DNA of 64,000 bases, taken from assembly GCA_963969365.1 (NCBI GenBank), contig OZ017752.1, positions 2,728,001 through 2,792,000 on the forward strand, in the 5' to 3' direction. A program made the position numbers and the translations under genes. The notes beneath the pieces were generated by a model. It was not told the origin of the DNA. It ran no database searches and worked only from the letters and a program-made list of their open reading frames with translations. Shown one piece after another: positions 50,413 through 61,600 of the stretch. The stretch's first letter is position 1, and the number at the start of each line of letters is the position of its first letter. This DNA is from Asterochloris sp. CNOR1 (lineage: Eukaryota > Chlorophyta > Trebouxiophyceae > Trebouxiales > Trebouxiaceae).

Positions 50413-51312
50413 ATGGCAGCTTGGACCCGGGCAGCACGAGCTGCTGCCCAGGGGTGCAGGCACGCTTGGCAGAAGGGGATGCCAGGCTTGGCAGGCCAGG
50501 TGCAAGGCTCAGGCATGGCACCAGCAGGCCTTCAACAGCAGATGCGGGGAATGGCAGGAGGTGTGCATGGATTGTGATGGTTCATGGGGCTGCCTGCCAA
50601 GCTGCCTTCCTGATCAGTGGCAAAGCCTGAGCCACCTCCTGACCCACACTGTTCCTGTGCAGGGCATCATGGCCCTGGCGTGACCTATGCTGGCCTGACG
50701 CTCCATGCGCCCTCTGTCTGGCATACAGCTGTTGGAGAAGGCATGTGTGGTCTCATGTGGTGAGCAGGGTGCTCCCCTTCTCTGCCTTGCTGACCAATGT
50801 GTACATAACGGGAGACTGCAACGCACCCACTGACAGGGTCATGCTCACAAGTCTGATGCCCTCCCCCTGCAGGTTCTGGATCCTGTACCGGGCGTACCAT
50901 GATGGACACACCTTCATCGTGAGTTTGGGTGCCACCTGGCATGCTGTGGCCAAACCGACGCACCTGCGTGACCTTGGCTGCCACCTGCTGCAAATACAAG
51001 TGCTGGGCTGGTCGGCACAAGCTGCTCCCCTTATCAGCCATGCTGGCAGCTCTGTGCTGGGCCGGCTAGGCTGCAGCCTGTGCGCTGCAAATTCCACCAG
51101 CTACAAGAGGCAAAGGCAGCCCGTTGTCAAGGCCTGTGTCCCTGCTGCAGTATGGGCATGCCGCTCATTTTGAGCATGAGATTCACGCTGAGCATGCTCA
51201 CCACAAGCATATTGACAGCCATGAGGATAGCCACGACGACAGCAGCAGAGAGGGAGGTGTCGACAGCCCGGCTGAGTCGGATGAGCAGGATGGCAAGAAT
51301 CAGGACACATGA
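50413..51312 (+). CDS. Complex I subunit NDUFB2-like (plant type), mitochondrial
   Basis: A small inner-membrane accessory subunit of NADH:ubiquinone oxidoreductase. Exons 50413-50560, 50663-50759, 50873-50918 and 51151-51312 agree in phase, giving 150 residues. The start MAAWTRAARAAAQGCRHAWQ is Arg/Ala-rich with no acidic residues, like a mitochondrial presequence. The core GGHHGPGVTYAGLTLHAPSV, then GLMWFWILYRAYHDG, matches the plant NDUFB2 pattern (GG-H...TYKG...WH...MWFWI-YRA). The tail is a long His/Glu/Asp-rich stretch (HFEHEIHAEHAHHKHIDSHE), longer than in plants. Stop TGA is at 51310-51312. Identity rests mainly on the single-helix core. Confidence 0.75.
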
Positions 51313-51709
51313 GCACCAGTCAGCTGGGTGTTTCTACATGGCCTCAGCAGATGCCCTGTCTTTACTTTCTGGCTTCAGGAGGCCCTCCTTGCAAGCATCT
51401 CCATCAAACATCCAGAGCCTGTCTTTGTACCTGCATGGCCACATGGTCAACAGCATGGCTCAAAGCCTGAACTTTTTTTGGACAGCAAAGGTGATCAGGT
51501 GGTCTGCTGGCATGCACAACTTTGTTCGAGCCGTGATTAGCTACTAGGTCAACTCACCTGCCATCTTCCCCAGCAACCAGTTGGGAGCAGGCGGCCCGGG
51601 GAGGCACTTCCCCAGACTCAGCTGTGAGGAAGCGAGTTGTCACTAGCAGCACTCAGATCCTGGCTACCGTGTCTCAGCTCAAAGTTCAGCAATCTAGCAA
51701 CAGGCCAGC
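51313..51709. other. Intergenic, upstream of the sigma factor gene
   Basis: No gene seen. It contains a run of eight T near 51473 and should hold the sigma-gene promoter and the 3' UTR of the NDUFB2-like gene. Confidence 0.5.
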
Positions 51710-52995
51710 ATGAGGGCTGGCGTCACCTGGTTGGACGCACAGCAGCATGCTAGCACAAGCTGCTCAGCCTGGCCTCAGGTGGCGACCCAGCACACCTGTG
51801 GTCTGAGGCCTCGCAACTCTAGGAGGGTCATACGCCCCCGGGGATTGCCCCACGACACCAGCACGCAGCATGGCAGGCGCTTGCGAAGTCCCCCAACGAT
51901 CAGGGCGGTGGCTGCTGAGGTCGAGACGGCAGAGGCTGAGCTGCTCACCACTGAGGGCCTGGGGGACCAGTCAGACGCTGGCCAGCTAGCGCTGCTCAAT
52001 CTTGCAGCCACATGCTCGCGATTGGAGCAGCAATTGGATGCATTGCCAGTCCTGGGCCTTGAGCAGCCCTCAGGCAGCATCACGGTGAGCCAGGAGGCAC
52101 ACCGTGTCAGCTACATGCAAGCGCAGACCAGGCACGCATTCCCACTGGGTCTGTGGTCAAAATCTTGGCTTTCAGTGTGGTCCACCCTGCCATGCTGCCT
52201 GTTTGGCTTGCTGCGACACAGGGACTTGCTGGTGCAGCCTGAGTGCCAGGGCATGCATTGCGCAACAGCTGTGCACAATGCCAGCCACATGTGGTCTTCT
52301 GTCGAAACCTGTGGCTGCTGCCAGCAAGGCACGACCTGGCGCCCTGCTGCAGGCAGAGGGCACTGCAGCCAATGCTATGTCTGGGCTGCTGCGCACTTGC
52401 CCAGCACGAAGCTAGCCTCAGCCAGTTCCTGCTTGCAGTTTGAAGGCCACAGGAGCAGGTAGAGGGGTCTCGCAGGCAGCACTGGCGTGCCGTTCAGGAT
52501 GATAGTAGATGCAAGCAGGCCAAGCTTACAAGCTGATAGTGTACGCAATCTGAGGACCCAAGGACACAGGATGTTCTGCTGCGCATCTCTGAATTACCCC
52601 AAGCTCATATACCATGTGTCTGCAGCCTGAGGACCAGAAGCGGCTGGAGGAGTCCCGCGAGCAGCACTGGCGCGCCGTCCAGGATGGCCGCCAGCAGCGC
52701 AAGCAGGCCAAGGCTGCCACCAGGCAGCGCAAGCAGGCCAAGCCCTGCAAGGTCAGCCAGGAGGACTGGGACAGCCATATCATGCTGGGCAATTCAATCC
52801 AGAGCGGGATGGTGCAGAGCCCTGAGCTCATCACCAAGTGGCAGGCAGATGAGGCAGAGTTCAGTGCAGCCCCGCCACTCAGATCACGAGCGGCCAACGG
52901 GGCAGCCACCCTCACACAGGCCAAGCCCGTGTCAACTGTGGTGGATCCATGGACTGAGTCTGCGCCAGAGGAGGGGACAGAGGAGGCAGAGGGTG

Positions 52996-53026
<31 letters not shown>

Positions 53027-56000
53027 GGCGGGCCCCGCAGCTTTGGCGCCCGTTGCTGCAATGCAACGCCTTCGTCCAGGGCTGCTGCAGCCAGTGGCGG
53101 ACCCGGAGTCTGTCGTCATCAAATCCCAGCGAGCACACACACGGCGCAGCCCAACAGGCACGCGCCGCATGCGGGCGGGGCCAGCACGGGCTGGAGCACC
53201 AGCAGAGGTGAGACATCTCAGTACATTGTTCACTCGTGGGAAGCCATGTCCAACGGTGGGGCAGGAAGAGACCTGCGAAACAACAAGACGCTTGAATGAC
53301 GAGGCTCATCTGATACAGCAGCTGTGCGTCTGATACCTGAGCCTCCTGTCCAAGGTGGTGCTCACGGGCTTGCAGGGACTTAGCAGCACACCATTTTGAT
53401 GTTAATAGGCACAGCCTGTTCTGCTGGGTCAGCTTTCCCTTGCACAAGAGCTGCCTGCCAACCCTTCTCACGCAGGATGCAAAGCTAGTTGCGTCCATCC
53501 TCACCTTGACAGACCTTGCCCTGATGCAGTGTGCAGCGTCCATGCCAAGAACAGCATCAGCCCCTGCTCACATGCACTTTGAAGGCAGCTCCCTAATCTC
53601 CCCCTGCATGGGCAGCAAGCCCCTGCCCACAACAGCCACTAGCCACGTTTCTGCTCGACCCCCTGGCATGTGCAGGTGCAGGCGCCAGCAGCAGCAGCCC
53701 CTGCCCACGCAGCCCGTGGCGGGCGGGTTACCTCCCGGCATAGGACGGACACCAGTGTGGAGGAGACGCCAGCTGCCATGCTGCAGCAGAGCCTGGATGC
53801 AGAGGCAGAGGGCGATGACTTGGATGCCGTTGCCAGCAAGGGGCTGACGGGCAACATCTCCAGGGTGAGTGTTTGCTAGATTTGCTGTCCAGGGTCTTCT
53901 CAGCAAGATTCAGCAGCAGTACCTCGAAGCCAGATGCTAGCAAGGGCCTAACAGGCCAGCCCTTGGGTGCCTGCCCTGAAGATGCGCCATGGTGGCAGGG
54001 TGTCACAGCCATGCAGTCGCCCCTGCAGGACATGCATTCTGAAATGGCCACATTTTCTAAGGCAGTGATCCTGGCCTCATGCTGGTGCTGCGCCAGCTGG
54101 TGGCAAATGGGAGCAGTTTGAGCTGAGGGGCATGCACTGCAGGTGCGCAGCATAGCCAATGCTGCTGAGCGCAGATAGTGTATTCTACTACCTTCAGGAA
54201 CCTGATCAGGGTGCTTCGGGCCCTATCCGGCGTGCCTCCAGAAGGTGCTAGGAGGGACTGAAGAACAAGCAGGCCTAGCTGCTGGGATCGTCTGGTGTTG
54301 GACTCTCACCTCGGGATGGACAAGTGCCCAGGCTGCCATATGACCCACCTGGAGGACAAGCAGTGCATGCAGCTTGAGCATGCAATCTGCAGGCATATGA
54401 TCTATGCAAGGGGGTTTGCACCACCCTGCTCTGCTAACGTCTCAGCATGCTGCCTGCTGCTGCCTGCAGACTCAGTGGAGAGCAGCTGAGTGGCCCTGGC
54501 CACTTGCAGCCACCAGTCAACAAACACTGAGCTGCTTGTGCCCTGCCTGCAGAGCATGCAGGTCTCCCTGCTGGGCCAAGAACAACATGACCCTGGCCCA
54601 GGAACATTCACAAGCTGTGACAAGCAATGAGCCGTCCCTGTGCCCTGCCTGCAGAGCAAGCAGGCCTCCCTGCTGAGCGCGAAGGACGAGGTGGCCCTGG
54701 CCAAGCAGATCTCTAAGATCAAGCCTTACCTGCTGAAGCGAGACGAGATGACTGAGGAGCAGGGGCAGCAGCCCACCCTCAGCGAGTGGGCCACGGCCTG
54801 CGGCTTTGAGGATGAGGAGGTGAGAATGTATTCAGATTCATCAATCATGCCACAGCCGTTGTGGGCAGCTGTGGCAGCCAGTTGGGTGCCTGCAGTCTTG
54901 ACAGGAATCATGCAATTGTCAGCAAGTGCGGGAAGCCTGCTCTTGCTTGCAATCTGCAGAGCACAGGTTTTGAATGCATGTGCCTCGCCAAGGGCCTGCC
55001 CCGGTGTACTAGCCTGCGAATTGCGCCGCCTTGGCCATAGCCCTGTTTTGGGCTGCCACTGTTGGCAGGCAGCCAAATCAGTGGAAGCCCACCCTGAGCA
55101 TTCGGGCAGCCTACTGTTGTCTTGAGAATGAAGAGGTGCACTTTGGGTGTAAGCTCATGAGGTCAAGCCATGGCTGAGACCTGCACACTCGTGGGGGCAT
55201 TGGTGCTGCCATGCTGTGCTACTGTGAGAGCTGCACCTTCATGTTTTCAGCCCAGCTGTTGGGCTGCGACTGTTGGCAATCACTCACGTCAGATGCACCA
55301 ATTGCAAGGTGCTGACCGGCTGCCATGGTCCCTGTTGTTCCTGGTCTGAAAATCAAGCCTGCCAGTCCAAGCTGCTATGCCAGCTGCAATGAGAGGGGTC
55401 CCCTCAGGGGCATGGCAGTCTCATTGTTTGTGTGGCAGTGTCTTGCATGCACCACAGGCTGATGCAAAGGCAGCTTGTACGCAGCTGCCTGTGGCACTGA
55501 CAAGTGTTGAGCCCTCAAGGCGCAAATGGCCGGCGACAAGGCTCGCCACACCCCTGTTTCAAGACATGCCCGCTGCTTTTCTGAAGCCACTCTCACTGTC
55601 CGTGCAGGCATTCCAGTCGCGAGTGGCCATTGGCGAGGAGGCCCGCCAGACCATGATCTGGGCCAACCAGAGGCTGGTCATCTCAATGGCGCGCAAGTTC
55701 ACTGGGCGGGGCATGGACATGCCTGACCTGATCGCAGAGGGCATGACGGGCTTGGCCAAGGGTGTCGACCGCTTTGACCACACCAAGGGCTTCAAGTTCT
55801 CCACCTACGCACACTGGTGGATTCGGCAGGCCATCTCGCGCTCGCTATCAGAGCAGGGGCGCATGATCAGGTGGGACTTCATGGGAGCGAGGGGGGGTGC
55901 CTCTGACCCCTACTACTGTGGTGCAAGCCTCTGCTGCAGTGAGGGTGCATGGGAACAGGCATCTGGTGGGCGCTGGAGCAGTGCATGAGCAGTTTTTTTT

Positions 56001-58003
56001 GTGAATGTGACGGTCAGCACATGGTGGCTGTTGCAGCAGGGGCACATGATCCTTGGGCTTCTCATGAAGACACCAGCACTGACAGTGCTCATTGGCAAAG
56101 TGCAGCAAAGGGGCAGTTGTCACACCCCTGTGGCCACAGCAACAGGAATTTGCTGCTTGTCCGTGTGCCCGTCGCCATGATGACACATGCAGCACCCTAT
56201 CCATGAGCACATCCCCAGACTGTGTTTCCTTCAGCCCTGTAACAGTCTGGGGCAAAGGGGCGAGGCAGCTGCCTCAGCTCAAACATCCCTGCCTGCAGTC
56301 TGCCCCCGCGTGTACAGGACCGGGTGCCACCCCTGAGCCCTCCCCATGCCCCTGCAGGCTGCCTGTCCACGTGTATGAGCAGATGCTGAAGATCAACAAG
56401 GCTCGCAAGCAGTTCATAGATGACAACGACCGCATGCCGACCAATGAGGAACTCTCAAAAGCCTCAGGCATCGGCATGGAACGCCTGGAGCTTGTTGTGA
56501 AGGTGAGCGCAGGGTTCCCAGATGGGACCGTTGACTTTGACCTCTGCCAGCAGGCATCGAGCCTGCAGTGTGCCTGTTTGTGCCTGCCAGGGCTCTGTTC
56601 CTCAGCACTGGCGTCCCTGCTGCAGGCCCACAACGACCCCATGCACCTGGACGCCCCCAGCGCGTTTGGCGGCGACGACGGCGATGGGTCCACCATCGGC
56701 GACTACATCAGGGACCCCGCACCCTCCCCTTTCCAGATGCTGCTGAACAAGAGCCTGGAGAAGGACCTGGACAACCTCCTGCTCACACTGACCCCGCGGG
56801 AGGCCGCAGTAGTGAGTACTTGCTGGCTAGTGTGCTGCCTACTGAGTTCCTTGCTCAAGATCTTGTTCTGCTGCATCGTTGGGGTCCAGCCTGTGCTGAG
56901 CCAGAGGGAGGCTTCTGCAGTACACAAGCCTGCCAAAGGAAGCGTCATCTTTCTGCATAATGGAGCCAGGCTCATATTGAGCCTGTGGCGGCCAGCAGAT
57001 GGTTGAAAGAGGCGTCTTCATTGTTGTCAGCCTGCCCTGTGCTGGCTGAGCTCACCATCTGAGTACTGCCCCTGCGTCTGAGGCCTTGCTCGCAACTCAC
57101 AGGTGGCATCTTTGCAATGCAGGTGCGCATGCGCTACGGGATGGACGATGGCAAGGAAAAGACGCTGGAAGACGTGGGGCAGGCGCTTGGGGTGAGTCAA
57201 CCTGCTGGGGAAGTGGTGCAAGGGATGGGTTGAGCACCGCTCTAGATGGCCTTTGTCGGGGGTTTGGCTTTAGGCATTTACGAGACTTTGCCTAAGCAAG
57301 CAGCAGCATTTGTGGCAGAGTTGCTGCGAAGCTACCTGGACAGGTAGATGGGACATGTGGTAATCAAAGGTGCGGGGAAACAGCACATTCTCTGTGCCCT
57401 GTAAGCATGTGTCAAGAGCTGATGAAAGCCTGGGGTGGCAGCTTGTTGCTGTCTTTGCAAGCGGCCTGTGTGCCTGCATCAAGGCTGTCTCTCAGGTGGA
57501 TGCTGTTCTGTGGTCTAAACCCATCTGGGCATGTGTAAGCATATGGAAGGTATGGCCCAGTGCGGTGGCAAGGTCCCTTCAGATGCCCTGCAACAGCACT
57601 TCTGGCACTGGTTTCAGGCATGTGGTGGCTGTCTTCAAGCTGGAAGTTCTGGAACAGCCACACTCCACAATCCTCAGCACCAAGTCTCGCTGCTGGATTG
57701 CGAGGGGGAGAATTCCAGCTGCTGGCCCTGGCAGACCCATGGCCTCAAGCCTGTGTTGCCTTTGCCCGTTTTCAGCCCCTTTGTTGAGGCAACAACCAGT
57801 TCGTCCCCTTACCTACAGGACTGCATTCTGAGTTCAAACCATTTTGCCTGCAGGTGACTCGTGAGCGGATCCGCCAGATTGAAGGCAAAGCCATCAGGAA
57901 GCTCCGAGACCCTCACAGGTCATCCATGCTGGGTGACTACGACGGATACGCCGATGCTGAGGACCCGCTCACTGGACTGCCCAGCATCATCGGTCCCAGA
58001 TAG
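51710..58003 (+). CDS. Plastid RNA polymerase sigma-70 factor
   Basis: A nuclear-encoded sigma factor that directs the bacterial-type plastid RNA polymerase to promoters. Nine exons agree in phase: 51710-52084, 52626-53207, 53676-53864, 54655-54819, 55608-55870, 56358-56502, 56626-56811, 57123-57191 and 57854-58003, giving 707 residues. The first exon is Arg/Ser/Thr-rich like a transit peptide. Residues about 126-382 are an Ala/Gln-rich extension. Region 1.2 is LLSAKDEVALAKQI. Region 2 has NQRLVISMARKFTGRGMDMP, GLAKGVDRFDHTKGFKFSTY and WWIRQAISR. Region 3 has HVYEQMLKINKA. Region 4.2 is the helix-turn-helix VTRERIRQIEGKAIRKLR. Stop TAG is at 58001-58003. Only one copy is present here; plant genomes often have several. 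Confidence 0.95.
52998..53026 (+). repeat. GCT microsatellite coding a poly-Ala run in the sigma factor
   Basis: A run of about nine GCT/GCC codons lies in exon 2 and gives an Ala run of about ten residues just before a Gly-Ala-Gly-Pro stretch. Confidence 0.85.
54541..54654. repeat. Copy of sigma exon 4 start, 102 bp upstream
   Basis: The string ccctgcctgcagagc starts at 54541 and at 54643 (real acceptor). Similarity continues through tccctgctg and ccctggcc, so about 60 bases of exon are copied into the intron. Confidence 0.9.
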
Positions 58004-58622
58004 GACCCTGGCCCGCGCTAGACAGCTGCCTGCGGCCGAACCTGCGGTCCCTGGTGGTCCAGGCCATGCAAGACAGTTGCCTGGCATCAGTCGCAGCTAA
58101 GTTGGCCAGACGCCACATCCAGTTTTGTCAGCAGATGGCCAATCTTGGATTTCTGTGGCCCTGCTGGCAATGGCCCTCCGTGCCTCAGCATTCTTTTTGG
58201 TTCCACCTAACAGACTTCTCCTCAGGCCCCATCTGTATAACTCTGCAGCAGGCACCCGTATCTGCAGGCTATGCACCTCCCTTGAGAATTCTTGTAGGGA
58301 ACATGACATTGCGTTGCACATTCTGCTGCCTGGCAAATTTTGAAATTGAACGCAGGTGCCTGTAACATTGCTGCCAGGATGAGGCATTACAGGTTTTGGC
58401 AGCAATGTGGAGCACTTCATGGGCTGGAGGATACTGCATGCAACGACATGACGCACTTGTGTAGCATGAGAAGCGTGTTTGCAGCATGATCGCCACAGTC
58501 TGAGCAGCAAATTGTACAACTTAATGGGGCACGACAAAGATGGGGTCAGTGTCCTTGAACAAAGCAAAGATTCAGTAGCAAACGCAGGTGGACCTGTCTA
58601 GCAAGGGCTGGCTACATGGGAT
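58004..58622. other. Convergent 3' regions of the sigma gene and the right-edge gene
   Basis: No coding sequence is supported. A TGTAA at 58361-58365 on plus may be the sigma-gene poly(A) signal. Confidence 0.5.
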
Positions 58623-58625
58623 GTG

Positions 58626-61600
58626 TCACCAGGCACCACTCCTGTTGCTGCTGCTGGTGCGCATGGGCAAGGTGCTGCTGGTCACAGGCGGCCTCTGGTG
58701 TGCAGACTGCGGGGACAGCGGCGTGAGGTCAGCAAACCTGTTGTCGTACAGCCCCGCAGCTCGGGGTGACCTGGTCTGCTGCCGCTGCTCTTGCGCAGCG
58801 TCTGTACCAAATGGGGAGGCTGCAGGCTGACTGGACAGTTGGAAAGGATCAAAGCCATGGCTGCCGCCACCAAAGCTGAGCCCCTGGGCGGCCCCACCCA
58901 CTGGAGTTCCGTCTGGCGAGGGGTTTGAGGAGGTCAGCATGGGAGTCACAGCGAAGCTGGCTGGAGTGGGGCTGTGCTGGGGCGATGTGTGCCCTGCAGC
59001 ACAAGGGGGAGGTCTGTTGGAATCCATCAGGCTGTGATGGTGCCCAACCCTGAGCACAAGGCTGAAGCTGGGCTGATTTGACGTGGCAACAATGCTTGGT
59101 GAACCACAATTTACAGATGCCGTGGCACAGAAGCAGGTTGGCAGCAAGATGTGTGCAGACAACAAGAATCCCAGTTCAGATGTGTTTTGCAAGTTACCTA
59201 GGGTGGGGACCTGAACAGTGGGAGGCAGAAGGGAGCCACTCCCAGTCTTGAAGGGGTTGCCTGCGCGAGCGCCCACATTGCCGTTTGCATGCCCTTCAGC
59301 GGGCGGAGCACCTCCAACAAAGCCTACAGGAGTGCATGGAGGTCAGGGTGAACGACTCTGTAGTCAGCAGCTCAGCAGCTGCCAGACCTAGACAGCAGGT
59401 GCCCCTGCTGGTGTGTAGCGGCATGTCTGCACTGCCGCGCACACGGTGCAGCCTTAGCTATGCCGCCTGGACGCCGTTCTAGCCCGACAGTTTGACCACC
59501 CTGCACAGACCTGCACAGCACTCACCTGCATGTTGGGGCTGCACACACAGCAGTTGACCCCTGCCCACAGCACCAGCCGCTCCGTGAGAGCTTCTCACTC
59601 CTGCTTGGCTAAGCGGTGGAGACCTCATTGGCATGGACCCCTCCTCACAGGGTCCAGTCCGTCCCGTGGAGAGCCCCCACCGCCCCTGCCATGGTCGTAT
59701 GGGCAGTGCTCAACAGCAAAGCACACGCCTACCTGGTAGGGGCCCACTTCCTCTGCGCAAGGACTCAAGCTGCTTCAAGTTGCAGTGACAGCGGCCATTG
59801 TCTCGTAAATCTGACAATCCAAAGCGACAGTGCACTGCCCTGCACTTGTGCACAGCCACAGAGCCCTCACCTGCGTGGTAACGCCCCTCCTCATGAACCG
59901 AGTCCAGGCTGCCCCGCGCGGAGCCCAGGCCAAGTCCACTCCCCTGCCGGGCGTGGTGGGGGCTGCCAGCCACAAACCCTCCTGGCCTCACGGGGGGGCT
60001 GCCCACCGTCTGGTAGTGCTGCTGCTCAGGTGTGGCTGCCGCCCCATTACTGGCCCCCACTCGGGACGTCACATCAGCCTCCCTGGCCTGCAGTACAGCA
60101 GCATTGGTGGGTGGTGCCCAGTGTCACAGCGAGCCAGTCCTACCCTGAGCATGTGTTCATGTGAACTCTCCTAGAGATGCAAACATGTGAAGGTAGAGGG
60201 TGCCTGCTGCTCAGCCGCCAGCATGCCACTCATGCAGCGACTCTGCGGTCTGCTGGCCCATGTTTGCAAGCGCACCAGTGCTTGTGGACTAGGAGACAGC
60301 AGAGGGAAGGGATCTCCAGCAGCATGACCTTTCTGCATGCCTCCTTCCTGTTGACCTCTAATCGAGCGGCAGATCCAAGCATGAGGTGCAGACATGAGCG
60401 CTGTTGCTTCCACCTTACACACAGAGCATCCGCTGGAGAGACCATGCCAGCAGTGCACTCCTGGAGGACTGTCAGGCAGGGTCACAGCAGGAGCCGATCG
60501 TCACTTGTCACTGGCACCCCAGAGCCAACAAAGCTGGCACACCTGCTGCACTCGCACCTCACCCACCATGCCTGCTGAGCTCAGCACACCAAGAAGCAGG
60601 GCCCAGATCTGGTGCCTGGGGTGGTCCTACCGCAGCTGTAGTCCGCTACCTGAGATGTGACCCATCTCAGACACCAGTCACTGCCTCGAGTGTGGCCCCC
60701 CTCATCTGCTGGTATGTGACCCACCTGAGCCATCCCGAGCAGAGCAGCTTGGATTGGACTGCCCTGCCTGCTGCAAGGGGGAGGGCATCAGCATTGGCCC
60801 TGAAGCACAACATTCAGTCCTGCCTGCTGCAACGGGAGGGCATGGGCTCAGCACTGGCCCCAAAAGCACAGGTTCCACACTGCCCACCTGGAAGGGGTCG
60901 TCGGTGGTCGGGGAGCGCGCACTGCCAGGCTCTGACCCCAGCCCAAGGAGGTCATTTACCTGCATGCCGCTCATCTGGCGCCCCAGCGCAGATGCGTCCG
61001 AGCCCCGTGGCTCCAGGCGCGACTCCTGAGGGCAGGCAGACACCCTGTGACACATGTGCAGGCACCCAGGGGGACTAGGAGGTGTGGCTGCCAGAGCTGT
61101 TGTGTGGCTGCCAAGTGGAGGCGCGGCATCAGCGCAGCCTCCTGAGCCTGGCAGGTCCAGCCTGAGCAGGCGGGCTCACAAATGCCCTTCTCATGCTGTG
61201 TTGGCACCATTGGGCCACAGGTGGACAGGCAGCATCAGCGCGACTTTATGAGCCTGGCAGATCCAGCCTGGGCAGGAACGCTCGCAGGTGCCCTGCTTAT
61301 GCTGTGTTGCATCATCAGGCCAGGCTGAGACCTGGCCAAAGCCATGTGTGCAGGCATCAAGAGGCCTGCCATTGGCAGGCACCTCTGCGAGATGGCGTGC
61401 AGCACTGTAGCTGCCTCAGGCTGTGCCTGACATTCGCATTGTCCTCTGTTACATGGGGCAAGCCAAGCATACCAGCTACCGCAACACCCTGATACCACAT
61501 GACTGCTAGTTTCAAAAGCACCCTGCCGGCACATCCTAATTGGACCCTGGAGGACCTGCGAGACCTTGCATCAGCCCAGCATGCCCAGTGGCAACAGCGT

